Assembly (NCBI RefSeq): GCF_001673155.1
Contig: NZ_LZLE01000025.1
Location: 1 to 44,400 of the forward strand
Source of the DNA: Mycobacterium sp. 1423905.2
GTDB taxonomy: Bacteria > Actinomycetota > Actinomycetes > Mycobacteriales > Mycobacteriaceae
DNA: 44,400 nucleotides
Direction of reading: 5' to 3'
Part shown: piece by piece, positions 1 through 9,675 of the stretch
Numbering within the stretch: the first letter of the stretch is position 1
Layout: each line of letters begins with the position of its first letter
The notes under the pieces: generated by a model
The model's database searches: none
The model's input: only the letters and a program-made list of their open reading frames with translations
Told to the model about the DNA's origin: nothing
Made by a program: the position numbers and the translations under genes

Positions 1-77
1 CGGTCAGCGAAGCCGAGGCGCTGGCCGAGCTGCGCGCGCTCGCCGACTCCAACACCGTCGCCGTCTCGATGATCGGC
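1..77. repeat. inverted copy of 417-493 at the sequence edge
   Basis: Bases 1-77 are the exact reverse complement of bases 417-493. The copy therefore reads the gcvP coding sense on the plus strand (for example the peptide [14 protein letters not shown]), while the real gene reads on the minus strand from 668 to 78. Identity stops exactly at base 78. The arms are identical and coding sense flips abruptly, which is typical of a foldback or chimeric read at a contig end. A true inversion is possible but unlikely. Confidence 0.93.
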
Positions 78-668
78 GGTGACGATCTCGATGCCCAGCG
101 GCCGCGCGCGAGTGGTCAGCACGGCCGCGGTCTGGGCGAATACGTCGACGTCGACGGCCAGCCGGTTGGCCGGGCCGCGGACCGCGCGATGCATCAAGGT
201 CATGGCCTCGGCGGCCGCGGTGCCCTCGTCGAGCATGGAGGCATTGGCGATCTCGAGCCCGGTCAGGTCGGTCACCATCGTCTGAAAGTTCAGCAACGCC
301 TCCAGTCGACCCTGGCTGATCTCCGGCTGGTACGGCGTGTAGGCGGTGTACCACGCCGGGTTCTCCATGATGTTGCGCAACAAGACCGGCGGCGTGAGCG
401 TGTCGTAGTAACCCTGGCCGATCATCGAGACGGCGACGGTGTTGGAGTCGGCGAGCGCGCGCAGCTCGGCCAGCGCCTCGGCTTCGCTGACCGCTGGGGG
501 CAGGCGGTCTAGACCCGGCGCGGCGCCGGTGTTGGTGAGCTTGTCGAGAATGCCGGCGGGGACCGCCTTGGCTGCCAGGGCGTCGAGCGAATCGACGCCG
601 ATGACGGCGAGCATGGTCGCAACGGCAGCACTGTCGGGGCCGATGTGTCGGTCTGCGAACGTGGACAA
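78..668 (-). CDS. gcvP: glycine dehydrogenase (decarboxylating), P protein, N-terminal part
   Basis: This is the PLP-dependent P protein of the glycine cleavage system. It decarboxylates glycine and passes the aminomethyl group to the lipoyl arm of GcvH, which is encoded at 3985-4389. About 197 residues are present out of roughly 940 usual for the family. The translation carries typical GcvP N-terminal blocks such as [21 protein letters not shown] and [18 protein letters not shown]. The chosen start is TTG at 668, with AGGAG about 6 bases upstream and good agreement with the family N-terminus; a GTG-started frame nearby is a shadow. The PLP-lysine region is not in the window. The 3' side is cut by the foldback at 77/78, not by a stop codon. 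M. tuberculosis equivalent: gcvB (Rv1832). Confidence 0.95.
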
Positions 669-704
669 GGCGAACTCCTGACACCGGGAAAGGACTATGA
701 GCCC

Positions 705-915
705 TCCCCCTCTGTCTTCACCCGATCCCGGGCGCCTGAGAGATTCGGCGCCGTTGTTTGTGGCGCCTTTCCCCATCGGCGGGTGAGGACCGGTCGGGTC
801 GTCACCGCTTTCCAGAGGCATCGTTGTCTCGGGCGGTCCGGGTGCCTGAGAGGTTGACGGAGAGGTATTGCTCCTTCGGCGTCCGTAGCTGGCGGCCACA
901 GAACTCTCCCGCGCG
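705..915 (-). promoter_or_regulatory. tandem glycine riboswitch (gcvT class) in the gcvP leader
   Basis: Read on the minus strand, two glycine-aptamer signatures follow each other. The motif CTCTCAGGC occurs twice (complement of 844-852 and 734-742). The upstream unit also has GGGAGAGTTC (901-910) and CCGAAGGAGCAA (868-879), and the downstream unit ends with GACAGAGGG (708-716). These are the conserved strings of gcvT-class glycine aptamers. The element ends about 40 bases before the gcvP TTG start. In this class glycine binding normally switches on the cleavage system, so glycine-induced expression of gcvP is inferred. Exact boundaries were not folded. Confidence 0.9.
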
Positions 916-1006
916 AGAGCGATGCGTGGTCCAGTTTACTCGTCGGTGCTCAGCGCCGCCTAGGCGGACAACTGCGCACCGTCGCCGGCGAAAGGCGTCG
1001 GGAAGA

Positions 1007-1627
1007 TCAGCCGATCTTGCGGTCGCGGTGCTTGCGCCGAGATGCCAGTTCGTCTTCGGGCGCGGCGATCGACTCGCCGCCGTCGGCGCGTTCACCCGGG
1101 AAGTCGGCGATGACGCCGGTCAGCTCTCGCATGGCGCCGGACACGGCGATGCCGAACACTCCCTGCCCCCCTTGCAGCAGGTCGACGACCTCTTCGGCCG
1201 ATGTGCACTCGTACACCGAGGTGCCGTCGGAGAACAACGTGATGTTGGCGAGGTCCTGTACGCCGCGCTGACGCAGGTGGTCGACCGCGACGCGGATGTT
1301 GTGCAACGAGATTCCGGTGTCCAGCAACCGCTTGACGATCTTGAGGACGAGGATGTCTTTGAACGAGTACAGCCGCTGGCTGCCGGACCCCGCCGCGCTG
1401 CGGATGGACGGGACCACCAGCGACGTGCGGGCCCAGTAGTCCAGTTGCCGATACGTGATTCCCGCGATCTGGCAGGCGCTGGGTCCGCGGTAGCCGACCA
1501 GCTCGTCAGGCACGGAGTCGTCGGGGAACAGCCCCGGTTGTACGGGTTCGGTGGAGACGACGCCAGGGGTCGTGGTGGCCGGGCGGTCGGCAAGGTCGAG
1601 CTGTTCTTGACGTGGCTGTTCGCTCAC
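1007..1627 (-). CDS. resR: MerR-type transcriptional regulator ResR
   Basis: A 206-residue regulator with a MerR-like winged helix at about residues 45-115 ([20 protein letters not shown], then [16 protein letters not shown] and [14 protein letters not shown]). The C-terminal part ([20 protein letters not shown]) may be a sensing or dimerisation region, but no ligand motif or metal-binding cysteine pair is visible. It matches M. tuberculosis Rv1830, named ResR for its link to antibiotic resilience and regulation of growth genes. The ATG at 1627 starts a conserved-looking N-terminus. It stands alone, with about 80 bases to the glycine riboswitch and 257 bases of upstream DNA. The C-terminal tail is very basic ([10 protein letters not shown]). 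Confidence 0.9.
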   Translation of the reverse strand: MSEQPRQEQLDLADRPATTTPGVVSTEPVQPGLFPDDSVPDELVGYRGPSACQIAGITYRQLDYWARTSLVVPSIRSAAGSGSQRLYSFKDILVLKIVKRLLDTGISLHNIRVAVDHLRQRGVQDLANITLFSDGTSVYECTSAEEVVDLLQGGQGVFGIAVSGAMRELTGVIADFPGERADGGESIAAPEDELASRRKHRDRKIG

Positions 1628-1715
1628 GGTGCTTTCCTCTCGCCGATCGCGCTGGGGGTACTAGCTGCGTCACGGACTGCTCCGACAGCCACATTTCTCA
1701 GGCCCGAGTGCTAGA

Positions 1716-1746
1716 GAGCATACGCCGTTCGGCAGCTGCCATGCTC
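1716..1746. promoter_or_regulatory. inverted repeat upstream of resR, possible operator
   Basis: GAGCAT at 1716-1721 and ATGCTC at 1741-1746 are perfect inverted half-sites separated by 19 bases. The spacer holds the 10-base palindrome GGCAGCTGCC. The site lies about 90-120 bases upstream of resR. MerR-family proteins bind as dimers to such dyads, so autoregulation is a reasonable inference. The arms are short and could arise by chance. The rest of 1628-1884 shows no gene. Confidence 0.3.
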
Positions 1747-1884
1747 CCCGTTGATCATCAACTCGTCCTCAAAGTATGGCCGCAGGGGTCGTCAGTGGTT
1801 GATATCCGCCGGGCGTGTCGACATTGCACGTGTGTGATATGAGACGCATCCGTGATGTTTGCCGTCGGGCCCAGCCGAAGCCGA

Positions 1885-2379
1885 CTAGGTGGCCTTGAAG
1901 TCGTCGGGTGACACGCTGTCCAAGAATTCCTTGAACTTCTCCACCTCGTCTTCGCGCACCGCACTGCTGGATTCCTCGTCGCCCTCGTCGGGGATGAGCA
2001 GGCCGGCTTGGGCTAAAACCGCTTCCTCGACGTAGATCGGGACGCCGACGCGCAGGGCGATTGCCACCGAGTCCGACGGCCGGGCCGACACCTTGATGTC
2101 GCGGTCGAAGATCAGGTCGGCGTAGAAGGTGCCTTCCTGCAGGTCGACGATGCGCACTTCCTTGAGTGAATGCCCAAGAGCAGCAATGACATCCTTGATC
2201 AGGTCATGCGTCAACGGCCGCGGCGGCTCGACGCCTTGCTGCTCGAGAGCGATGGCCGCTGCCTCGGACTGGCCGATCCAGATAGGCAGATACCGGTCAC
2301 CGTTGGCCTCGCGAAGGAGCAGCACCGGCTGGTTCTGCGGTTGCTCGACGCGAATGCCGACAACACGAACTTCGCCCAT
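1885..2379 (-). CDS. DUF151 (bifunctional nuclease-fold) protein
   Basis: A 164-residue protein filled by a DUF151 domain (residues 1-130: MGEVRVVGIRVEQPQNQPVL, then YLPIWIGQSEAAAIALEQQG and ARPSDSVAIALRVGVPIYVE). The acidic tail EVEKFKEFLDSVSPDDFKAT is typical of the Rv1829 group. Plant and Thermotoga members have been reported to have nuclease activity, but the substrate in mycobacteria is not known. The start is the ATG at 2379, preceded by GGAGGG about 10 bases upstream; a frame-open extension of 14 codons lacks a ribosome site. It sits between resR and the Rv1828-like regulator, all on the minus strand, with 118 bases of its own upstream DNA. Confidence 0.88.
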   Translation of the reverse strand: MGEVRVVGIRVEQPQNQPVLLLREANGDRYLPIWIGQSEAAAIALEQQGVEPPRPLTHDLIKDVIAALGHSLKEVRIVDLQEGTFYADLIFDRDIKVSARPSDSVAIALRVGVPIYVEEAVLAQAGLLIPDEGDEESSSAVREDEVEKFKEFLDSVSPDDFKAT

Positions 2380-2497
2380 TTGTGTCTGCCCTCCGCATAT
2401 GCCGCCGTGTCGACCTAACACTCAGCGTGACGACGCGGTGAACACCATGTCTAGGGTCTTGCCGTCAAACACCAAGCTGTCAACGAAAGTCTAGTCC

Positions 2498-3244
2498 TCA
2501 GCGGTGCAGAAGGTCGCGAACGGCCGACTTGATCAATGAGGTGTGCAAAGTAATCGCGAGCGCGGCGACCTCGCGCGCCAGGTCGTCAGCGCGGTCTCGG
2601 GCGCCCGCCTTGTCGGCCTTGACCATGGGGCCGGCGATCTGAGCGATGAGGTCGGACTGCCGATCGGCCGCGGACCGAAAGGCGCGCAGGTGGCGCGGTT
2701 CGACGCCGTACTCGGCCAGCGCCCGCGCGCACTGCAGAATCACGACCGCATGCTCGTCGAAGAAACCGCCCGGCCCGGCGGTGATGACGCCGGCCTTGAG
2801 CAGGGCGGTGAGCAGCTCTTCTTCGACACCGGCTCGTTCCAGCAGGTCTTCTCGGCTGAGCCGGATGTTGCTGGGCGCCACCGTCGCAGCGTCCGGCGCG
2901 TCCTCGGGCGCCGCGCTGTCGTTGGAGACCGAGACCAATCGCGGTACGCCGTAAGAGCTTCCGGAGGGTGGCAGCTCGCCGTCGGGCTGGGCATCGAGTT
3001 GGGCCCGGATGACCTTCAGCGGGAGATAGTGGTCGCGCTGGGCGGTGAGGATGAAACGCAGTCGTGCGCAGTCGTATGCGGTGAACCGTCGATAACCCGA
3101 TGCCGCACGCTGCGGCGTCACCAGCCCCTCGGCCTCCAAGAAGCGAATCTTGGAGATCGTGACGTCGGGAAAATCGCGTCGCAGCAGGTCCAGGACCGCC
3201 CCGATCGACATCCCGGTCAGTCCGGGGCTATCGGGTGCGCTCAC
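2498..3244 (-). CDS. MerR-family transcriptional regulator (Rv1828-like)
   Basis: A 248-residue protein with an N-terminal MerR winged helix (residues about 10-80: [51 protein letters not shown]) and a long helical C-terminal region (residues 135-245) of unknown ligand. No cysteine metal site is seen. The GTG start at 3244 overlaps the garA stop codon by one base (TAGTG), so translation is very likely coupled to garA and the two probably form one transcript. M. tuberculosis Rv1828 has the same arrangement. Its targets cannot be read from this sequence. Confidence 0.9.
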   Translation of the reverse strand: MSAPDSPGLTGMSIGAVLDLLRRDFPDVTISKIRFLEAEGLVTPQRAASGYRRFTAYDCARLRFILTAQRDHYLPLKVIRAQLDAQPDGELPPSGSSYGVPRLVSVSNDSAAPEDAPDAATVAPSNIRLSREDLLERAGVEEELLTALLKAGVITAGPGGFFDEHAVVILQCARALAEYGVEPRHLRAFRSAADRQSDLIAQIAGPMVKADKAGARDRADDLAREVAALAITLHTSLIKSAVRDLLHR

Positions 3245-3714
3245 TAGCCTGCGGATCCCCCGTCATCGTCACCCTTCGGGCCGGTCAAGAACACCAGGCG
3301 GAACTTGCCGATCTGCACCTCGTCGCCGTTGGCCAGCACTGCGGAATCCACCGGCTCACGGTTCACGTAGGTGCCGTTGAGGCTGCCGACGTCGACGACG
3401 TTGAACTCGTTGCCTTCCAACCGGAATTCGGCGTGACGACGGCTCACGGTGACGTCGTCGAGGAAGATGTCGCTGTCGGGATGGCGGCCCGCAGAAGTGA
3501 TGGCTTGGTCCAGCAGGAAGCGAGACCCGGCGTTGGGTCCGCGTTTGACGACCAGCAACGCCGAGCCAGCGGGAAGCCCTTCGACTCCCGATACCGAACT
3601 CTCGGTGCCCGCTTGCGCGGGAGCGTCCAGCTCATTGAGAAAGTCGGCGCGGAAGACCGAGGTCGTTTCCACAGTGACTTCGTCAGAAGTCTGGTCGTTA
3701 TCCATGTCCGTCAC
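3244..3714 (-). CDS. garA: FHA-domain metabolic regulator GarA
   Basis: GarA is a cytosolic phospho-switch. Its FHA domain inhibits 2-oxoglutarate dehydrogenase and glutamate dehydrogenase, and phosphorylation by Pkn kinases makes it bind itself and release the enzymes. The 156-residue product keeps the N-terminal phosphorylation motif VETTSVF (tandem Thr at 17-18) and an intact FHA core ([20 protein letters not shown] at 75-94, SLNGTYVN at 111-118). I chose GTG at 3714 because GAGGAG lies about 8 bases upstream and the N-terminus matches the known protein; a 20-codon upstream extension has no support. The 270-base upstream region (3715-3984) is AT-richer and probably carries the promoter. 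Confidence 0.95.
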   Translation of the reverse strand: MTDMDNDQTSDEVTVETTSVFRADFLNELDAPAQAGTESSVSGVEGLPAGSALLVVKRGPNAGSRFLLDQAITSAGRHPDSDIFLDDVTVSRRHAEFRLEGNEFNVVDVGSLNGTYVNREPVDSAVLANGDEVQIGKFRLVFLTGPKGDDDGGSAG

Positions 3715-3984
3715 CCGCTGCTCCTCACTGGCCGCTGTGGCGTTGTCTACCGGCCCGTTCGGCCGGCTTGTCACTCGGAATTACCGCCTGTACTGCCTTT
3801 ACTGCTTTTTACTACTTCGGAACAGTTATGTCCGACCGTACCGCGCACGGGTCGAGAATGCGCCCACCACTGCAGGATCGTAAGCCCGATACCCCGGCTT
3901 TTCTAAGTCCAACTGAAGTCCCCTGAGGACCTGTGCGCGGTCCGCATCGTCGACTCGCGACGCATTCGGCGACCTTAGCAACCG

Positions 3985-4389
3985 TCACTCGGCCAGGGTC
4001 TCGCGGTAGGCCTCGGCGTCCAGCAACTCGCCGATCGCGGCTTCGAGGGCGGCGACGTCGGAGTTCTCGACCTCAATCTCCACCAGCCAGCCCGCGCCGT
4101 AGGGATCGGAGTTCAGCAGATCGGGGCTGCCGTCCAGATCCCCGTTGACCGCAGACACGGTGCCCGACACCGGCGCGTAGAGGTCCGACACCGATTTGGT
4201 CGACTCCACCTCGCCGAAGGATTCACCGGAGGTGACCGCGGCGCCGACATCCGGCAGCTGCACGAAGACCACGTCGCCCAGGGCCGACTGCGCGAAGTCG
4301 GTGATTCCCACGCGGACGGTGTCGTCCCCACTGCGCCGAACCCACTCGTGTTCGGCGGTGTAATGCAGATCGGACGGGATATCGCTCAC
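3985..4389 (-). CDS. gcvH: glycine cleavage system H protein
   Basis: A 134-residue lipoyl carrier that shuttles the aminomethyl group between the P and T proteins. The lipoylation lysine is Lys65 in [16 protein letters not shown], and the family N-terminus ([12 protein letters not shown]) is present. Length is normal. The GTG at 4389 is the best start. The gene sits about 3.3 kb upstream of gcvP in the same direction, separated by regulators rather than by gcvT. It follows the Rv1825-like gene by 38 bases and is probably transcribed with it. Confidence 0.96.
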   Translation of the reverse strand: MSDIPSDLHYTAEHEWVRRSGDDTVRVGITDFAQSALGDVVFVQLPDVGAAVTSGESFGEVESTKSVSDLYAPVSGTVSAVNGDLDGSPDLLNSDPYGAGWLVEIEVENSDVAALEAAIGELLDAEAYRETLAE

Positions 4390-4427
4390 GGTGATCCTGT
4401 TCTGGTCGGGTCTCGCCGGCTTCTAGT

Positions 4428-5294
4428 TCACTTGACGGGCTGAGCGTATTGGTGCGGTTTTGGTTGCCGCAAGGTGGTGATGTCCACTCGGTCGGCCTGT
4501 TGCACGGTGATCCGCCCCCCGACGCGTTTGACGCTGTCGTCGGCGCCGCCGGGGATGTTCATCGCCGCAGCGAGCGTGGGCGGATCGCCAATGGCCAGAA
4601 CGGAATACGGCGGCGCCAACGTCTTGGAGTCGACGCTCAGCGAGCCCGGAGCGCCGACGATCCAGGTGTCTACGCCGACCCGGACGGATTGGCGGCCGTC
4701 GGTGATCTCGATGGCCTCGGCGCCGGCGGCCCGCAGTTCGTTGAGCACGTCGAGCATGGTTTCCGGCGCCACGCCAGGGCCGGGGTCTTCGATCTTGACC
4801 GTGACGCCCGGACCGGTCGCGCCCACAGTACCGACCAGGATGGACAGCGCGGCCAATCTGGATTGCGCGCTTTCGATGGCCGCTTGGTCGTTGTTGCCGG
4901 AGGCCTGTAACGCGTTGAGTGTGTTCTGCAGGTCGGCCACCTCGGTGTTCAGCGCCGCCTCCCGTTGCCGCATGGAGTCCAGCAGCACCAACAGGTCTGC
5001 CGGACGGGCGTTTTCCAGCGAATCCCCGGATTCGTTCTGGCGGACCTGGGTGACGATGGCGATCCCCAGGACCAGGCAGAGCAGGACGGCCAGCGCGCCG
5101 AACACCCAGCGCGAGCGACCGCCCCTGCGCAACGTGGACAGCCCGGTGCGTCGCAGTGGCCCGATCTCGGGACGGGGACGATCCGCCGGGAGTTCGTGAC
5201 GGCCCCGCCGCGCGGCGTAATGCTCGGGCTCCTCGTGTTGCGTTGCCGCGTCGGAGGTTTCGTCGGGTTGCGATTCTGGAACGTCGTCGGTCAC
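4428..5294 (-). CDS. DUF881 membrane-anchored protein (Rv1825-like)
   Basis: A 288-residue protein with an acidic and charged N-terminal tail, one membrane helix at about 60-85 (WVFGALAVLLCLVLGIAIVT), a coiled-coil stretch (about 105-150) and a DUF881 domain to the end (GPGVTVKIEDPGPGV, SVLAIGDPPTLAAAMNIPGG). The bulk should lie outside the membrane. The start is GTG at 5294, giving a 16-base gap to the DUF1290 gene; a longer reading frame would run deep into that gene. It belongs to a DUF881-DUF1290-DUF881 trio conserved in actinobacteria. No biochemical function is known to me. Confidence 0.87.
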   Translation of the reverse strand: MTDDVPESQPDETSDAATQHEEPEHYAARRGRHELPADRPRPEIGPLRRTGLSTLRRGGRSRWVFGALAVLLCLVLGIAIVTQVRQNESGDSLENARPADLLVLLDSMRQREAALNTEVADLQNTLNALQASGNNDQAAIESAQSRLAALSILVGTVGATGPGVTVKIEDPGPGVAPETMLDVLNELRAAGAEAIEITDGRQSVRVGVDTWIVGAPGSLSVDSKTLAPPYSVLAIGDPPTLAAAMNIPGGADDSVKRVGGRITVQQADRVDITTLRQPKPHQYAQPVK

Positions 5295-5310
5295 CGTGGC
5301 CTCACTTCGA

Positions 5311-5643
5311 TCAGGCTCCGAACAATCGGCGGCGCAATGCGGCAGCGTTACCGAAGATGCGGATGCCCAGGACGACGATGATGGCGGTGGATAGTTGAGT
5401 GCCCACTCCCAGCTGGTCGCCGACATAGACGATCAAGGCGGCGACGAAGACGTTGAAGACGAACGACACCACGAAGACCTTGGGGTCGAAGATGCGTTCG
5501 AGATAGGCGCGCAGGCCGCCGAATACGGCGTCGAGGGCGGCGACTACGGCGATGGGCAGGTACGGCTGGACCACCTCGGGCACATTGGGATGAAACAGCA
5601 ACCCCAACACGATCCCGACGGCAAGCGCAGCGATACCGATCAT
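5311..5643 (-). CDS. DUF1290 small membrane protein (Rv1824-like)
   Basis: A 110-residue integral membrane protein with three or four hydrophobic segments (residues 1-18, 27-45, 58-78 and 83-100). It matches the small basic protein family (DUF1290): MIGIAALAVGIVLGLLFHP and VVAALDAVFGGLRAYLE. It lies three bases after one DUF881 gene and 16 bases before another, so the three are surely one transcription unit and may form a membrane complex. The function is unknown. Confidence 0.88.
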   Translation of the reverse strand: MIGIAALAVGIVLGLLFHPNVPEVVQPYLPIAVVAALDAVFGGLRAYLERIFDPKVFVVSFVFNVFVAALIVYVGDQLGVGTQLSTAIIVVLGIRIFGNAAALRRRLFGA

Positions 5644-5646
5644 GCA

Positions 5647-6570
5647 CTAGGGCCCAATCTGCTTGGCGAATCGGACATCTCGGGTGGTGCCGGCGGGCAG
5701 TGTCAAGCCGTCTCCGGCGTCGACGCTCACCACTACGCCGTAGGAGATTTCCAGCAACTTGAGCCGGCGCATACCGGGGCTCTGGTCGAAGACTTCTTGC
5801 ATCCCGTGAGCCGGCCCGATTGCCAGGATGCTGTAGGGGCTGCTGGTCGGATTGTTGTCGACGAGGATCGCTCCCCCGGCCTGACGGATGGTGACGTTGG
5901 GTCCGATCCGGGTGCCGTCCACCGAGATCGCTTCGGCTCCACTGGCCCACAGCGAGTTGACGACGAGCTGCAGGTCGCGGTCCAGGATCACCTGTTGCCT
6001 GCCGCTGACCCGCTGTTTGGACGCATCGGACAAATTAGGGCCGGCTCCCGGGTCGGTCACCGTGAGGGTCAGACCGGGGCCGACGACACGGGTGCTGGCG
6101 GCGGGCAGGCTCAGCGCGTCGAGGCGACCGAGCAGTCGCTGGCCTTCGGCGTCGTCGGTGAGGGCGGCGCGCCGGACCTCATCGACCTTGGCCGACAGCG
6201 CGTTACGCCGTTGCGCCAAGCGGGTGGCGGTGGCCTGGGTGGAACGCACATTGGTGGCCAGCAATTGCTGGGCGGTCCGGACGCCGGGTGCTACCGAGCG
6301 GGCTTGGGCGACGGCCGCGGCGAAGACCGTCGCCACCAGGGTCGCCGCCAGCGCCTGCCACATCCAGTTGAATGCGCGGTCGCGGCCGCGCCGCGGGGCC
6401 TCCGAGCCGTTCCGCGCCGCAGCCGCCGCCGCGTAGCCGGGGTCTAGATGCTCGGAGAGCAGCGCACGCAGCAGCGACGGCACCGGAATGGTCTGCGGGC
6501 GCGACGCGGCGTGGGCGTTGTAGCCGGCGTTCGGGTCGTAACCGCCGAGCGTGCGGTCGGTATCAGCCAC
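5647..6570 (-). CDS. DUF881 membrane-anchored protein (Rv1823-like)
   Basis: A 307-residue protein with a cytosolic N-terminus of about 70 residues, one membrane helix ([18 protein letters not shown], about 75-93), a coiled-coil ([20 protein letters not shown] onward) and a DUF881 domain ([35 protein letters not shown]). It is a paralogue of the protein at 4428-5294. The GTG at 6570 overlaps the pgsA2 stop; another GTG two codons earlier at 6576 is an equally possible start. The overlap with pgsA2 indicates coupled translation. Confidence 0.87.
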   Translation of the reverse strand: MADTDRTLGGYDPNAGYNAHAASRPQTIPVPSLLRALLSEHLDPGYAAAAAARNGSEAPRRGRDRAFNWMWQALAATLVATVFAAAVAQARSVAPGVRTAQQLLATNVRSTQATATRLAQRRNALSAKVDEVRRAALTDDAEGQRLLGRLDALSLPAASTRVVGPGLTLTVTDPGAGPNLSDASKQRVSGRQQVILDRDLQLVVNSLWASGAEAISVDGTRIGPNVTIRQAGGAILVDNNPTSSPYSILAIGPAHGMQEVFDQSPGMRRLKLLEISYGVVVSVDAGDGLTLPAGTTRDVRFAKQIGP

Positions 6571-7168
6571 GCGCACCCGCTTTACGCGCCGTCTTGGGCA
6601 TCCGCCGCATCACCAGCACCATCTGCACGATGTAGAGCACGAATGCCCACAGGTACATGTACAAGCCCCAGATCAGGAACGCCCAACCGCATGCCCCCAC
6701 CGCGTGGCTCCACGTGGTGGGCCACTGACCGAGCAGCACCAGAGGAAAGCCCGACATGAGGGCGAACGTCGCGCCCTTGCCGACATAGGTCACCGGAAGC
6801 GCGGTGAGTCCGCGACTGCGCAGCAACGGCAGGGTCGCGGCCAGGGCGCCGTCGCGCGCCAGCAGGGCGATGACGAACCACCAGGGCGCGATGCCGCTGA
6901 GCCCGAAGACGAGCGGCACGGTGATCATGTACAGCCGGTCGACGGCGGGGTCCAGCAGTACGCCCAGGCGGGAGGACTGGTTGAGCAGTCGCGCGATCTT
7001 GCCGTCCGCCCAGTCGGAGGCGCCGCTGAACATCAAGATCGCGACGGCCCAGCCGTTGGCGTGGGTGACCAGCATCAGGTAGACGAACACCGGGATCAGC
7101 GCCAGGCGGATCACGCTCAGCACGTTGGGCACCGTGAGCACCCGATTCGGCGCGAGCACCTGCTCCAT
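6563..7168 (-). CDS. pgsA2: CDP-alcohol phosphatidyltransferase PgsA2
   Basis: An integral membrane enzyme of about 201 residues with the CDP-alcohol phosphotransferase signature D-G-x2-A-R-x8-G-x3-D-x3-D (from [13 protein letters not shown] to LLDPAVDR, about residues 50-75) and five or six membrane helices. Family members transfer a phosphatidyl group to glycerol-3-phosphate, phosphatidylglycerol or another alcohol. The acceptor here cannot be told from sequence; phosphatidylglycerol-phosphate or cardiolipin synthesis are both possible. The ATG at 7168 matches the N-terminus of Rv1822 ([12 protein letters not shown] follows closely), and an 18-codon upstream extension is rejected. It is 85 bases downstream of secA2. 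Confidence 0.9.
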   Translation of the reverse strand: MEQVLAPNRVLTVPNVLSVIRLALIPVFVYLMLVTHANGWAVAILMFSGASDWADGKIARLLNQSSRLGVLLDPAVDRLYMITVPLVFGLSGIAPWWFVIALLARDGALAATLPLLRSRGLTALPVTYVGKGATFALMSGFPLVLLGQWPTTWSHAVGACGWAFLIWGLYMYLWAFVLYIVQMVLVMRRMPKTARKAGARG

Positions 7169-7224
7169 AAGCCGAGACCTTAGTCCAACGCCCACTGCGC
7201 GGCTGCCCGCACACTCGGGCACCA

Positions 7225-7244
7225 GTGTGCGGCTGGGCGCACAC
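7225..7244 (-). terminator. hairpin downstream of secA2
   Basis: GTGTGCG (7225-7231) and CGCACAC (7238-7244) form a perfect 7-base stem with a 6-base loop, 10 bases after the secA2 stop. A second partial copy of the string CGCACACTCG lies beside it. There is no U tract, as is common for mycobacterial terminators. It may terminate secA2 transcription or stabilise a transcript that continues into pgsA2. Confidence 0.4.
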
Positions 7245-7253
7245 TCGCGGGCC

Positions 7254-9578
7254 TCAGCGGAAGACGCCGGGCAAACTCAGCGTGGAGAGCGTGTCGTCGG
7301 ACAGCGGGTTGTCGTTGACCATGTAGGTCCACGTCGACGTCGGGCGCGCCAGCTTGGACAGGTCCAGCCCCGGTTCTTCGTCCAGCACGTTGGCGGTCTC
7401 GAAGGTCTGCTGCGCCGCCTCGATCGCGTCGGCGGCCAACGAGGCGAACGCGTCCACCGCCAACCGGTGGAACTCGTCGAGCGGGTTCTGCCGACCCAGC
7501 GCCCGCAGATGGATGCTCTCGCGGATGTCAGCCAGATACGCCAGGTGATCGGCCCAGCCGCGGTCGAGGTGAAAGAGCATGATCAGCCGGCAGATCTTCT
7601 CCAGGCGGTCCTCGGACAAGTCCTTGGACAGCTCCTGGTACCGCTTGGGCGCCAGATCTTCGAGCTCCTCGCGCGCAGTCGCGGTGCGCAGCAACGTGTT
7701 TCGACGGTCGACGATGATGGCGCGCTGCTGGGCGATCAGCTGGTTGTAGCGCCAGGTGTTGGCGTGCACATCGAGCAACCGGCCTTCGGCGACGCGCTGG
7801 GCGTGGTCGAGCAGGCCGGCGCTCTTGGGGCTCAGAATGCGACCGTCCTCGTCGGTTTCCATCGGCAGCTTGTTGTGGTCGAGGTTGGCCGCCACCACGT
7901 CGTCTTCCCAGCTGGAGAAGAACACCGAGGAACCGGGGTCGCCTTGGCGGCCGGCCCGGCCGCGCAACTGATTGTCCAGCCGCTCGGTGTGGTGCCGGCC
8001 GGTGCCGACCACGTGCAGGCCGCCGAGTTCGGCGACTCGGTCATGGTCGGCCTCATCGGACCCGCCCAACCGGATATCGGTGCCGCGGCCGGCCATCTGG
8101 GTGGACACCGTGATCCGCCCGTATTCGCCCGCCTCGGCGATGACTTGAGCTTCCTCGGCGTCGTTTTTGGCGTTGAGCACCACCGCGGGCACACCGCGGC
8201 GCAGCAGCCGTTCGTGCAGCTCCTCGGATTCGGCGACGTCGTGGGTGCCGACCAGCACCGGCTGCCCGGTCTCGTGCACCTCGGCAATGTGGGCGACGAT
8301 CGCATCGTTTTTGGCCGCCGCGGTGATGTATACCCGGTCGGCCTCGTCCTCGCGGATGTTCGGGGTGTTCGGCGGGATGGGCGAGACGCCGAGCTTGTAG
8401 AACTGGCGCAGCTGTTCACCGGCGGCCAGCGCGGTGCCGGTCATGCCGCACACCGTCGTGTAACGGTTGATCAGCGCCTGCACGGTGATGGTGTCGAGCA
8501 CCTCGCCGGTTTCGGTGGTCTCAATGCCTTCCTTGGCTTCCACGGCGGCCTGTAAGCCGTCGGGCCAGCGCTGCAGTTGCGCGATGCGGCCCCGGGAGGA
8601 GTTGATCAGGTGCACCGCGTCGTCGCGAACGATGTAGTGCACGTCGCGGTGCAGCAGCACGTGCGCGTGCAGGGCCACGTTGACCTCGGTCAGCGTGGTG
8701 CCCACATGTTCTTCGGAGTACAGGTCGATGCCGCCGAGCGCCTTTTCCACTTTGCGGGCGCCGGCTTCGGTGAGGTGGACGTTGCGATTGTCCGAGTCGG
8801 TGTCAAAGTCCTTCTCCGGCACCAGCTCGCCGACCAGCTTGATGATCTCCACCCGCGGGGTTTCCCGGTGGCTGGTGCCGGCCAGCACCAGCGGCACCAG
8901 CGCCTCGTCCACCAGGACGGAGTCCGCCTCGTCGATCAGGGCCACGTCCGGGTTCGGCGAAACCAGGTCCTCGACGTCGGTCACCAGCTGATCGCGCAGT
9001 ACGTCGAACCCGATCTCGTTGACCGAGGCGTAGGTGACGTCGCAGGCATACGCGGTGCGGCGGTCTTCGGCGCTGGACTCGGCGGTGATCCAACCGACGG
9101 TCAGGCCCATCGCTTCCAGCAGCGGACCCATCCACTCGGCATCCCGGCGGGCCAGATAGTCGTTGATGGTGACGACGTGCACGTGCCGGCCGCCCAGCGC
9201 ATATCCGGCTGCCGCGATGGCCCCGGCCAGCGTCTTGCCTTCACCGGTCGCCATTTCGATGACATCGCCGGCAAGCATGCGCAGCGCGCCCAGCAGCTGC
9301 ACGTCGAACGGACGCAGCCCGGTCGCCCGCTCGGCCGCTTCCCGCGCGATCGCCAGGAACTGCGGGATGTCGGAGGACTCGGCCAGGTCGTCGAGATCCA
9401 GCAGGCCAGTGGCCTTGCGAAGTTTCTCGTCGCTGAGGTCGGCGGCCTTCTCGTCGAATTCCTCTGACGCGGTGACCGCGGACATCGAGCGGCTGCGGTT
9501 CTTGTCCGTACTGGCGCCCAGCAGCTTCCAGAATCGGCTGCTCAGGCGGCCGGGCTGAGCGCGGGTGGTCTTAGGCAC
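7254..9578 (-). CDS. secA2: accessory Sec translocase ATPase SecA2
   Basis: SecA2 is the second SecA ATPase of mycobacteria and helps export a subset of proteins, including virulence factors and some lipoproteins. The 774-residue product has Walker [10 protein letters not shown] (about 108-116), the DEAD-type Walker [16 protein letters not shown] (about 205) and helicase motifs ([30 protein letters not shown]). It lacks the zinc-binding tail of SecA1, as is normal for SecA2. I chose GTG at 9578 ([20 protein letters not shown]) because it matches the accepted start. The frame stays open for 160 codons further upstream, but that region is the antisense of ilvG. ilvG ends 97 bases upstream. Confidence 0.95.
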   Translation of the reverse strand: MPKTTRAQPGRLSSRFWKLLGASTDKNRSRSMSAVTASEEFDEKAADLSDEKLRKATGLLDLDDLAESSDIPQFLAIAREAAERATGLRPFDVQLLGALRMLAGDVIEMATGEGKTLAGAIAAAGYALGGRHVHVVTINDYLARRDAEWMGPLLEAMGLTVGWITAESSAEDRRTAYACDVTYASVNEIGFDVLRDQLVTDVEDLVSPNPDVALIDEADSVLVDEALVPLVLAGTSHRETPRVEIIKLVGELVPEKDFDTDSDNRNVHLTEAGARKVEKALGGIDLYSEEHVGTTLTEVNVALHAHVLLHRDVHYIVRDDAVHLINSSRGRIAQLQRWPDGLQAAVEAKEGIETTETGEVLDTITVQALINRYTTVCGMTGTALAAGEQLRQFYKLGVSPIPPNTPNIREDEADRVYITAAAKNDAIVAHIAEVHETGQPVLVGTHDVAESEELHERLLRRGVPAVVLNAKNDAEEAQVIAEAGEYGRITVSTQMAGRGTDIRLGGSDEADHDRVAELGGLHVVGTGRHHTERLDNQLRGRAGRQGDPGSSVFFSSWEDDVVAANLDHNKLPMETDEDGRILSPKSAGLLDHAQRVAEGRLLDVHANTWRYNQLIAQQRAIIVDRRNTLLRTATAREELEDLAPKRYQELSKDLSEDRLEKICRLIMLFHLDRGWADHLAYLADIRESIHLRALGRQNPLDEFHRLAVDAFASLAADAIEAAQQTFETANVLDEEPGLDLSKLARPTSTWTYMVNDNPLSDDTLSTLSLPGVFR

Positions 9579-9675
9579 GCCCCAACGGTACGCGACCCAC
9601 CCACCGGCACGGGCGTGCGTGTTTGTCCGCGACACGCCGGGCGCAGCCGTACCGCTGCGCACGCTCGCGGTGGGG

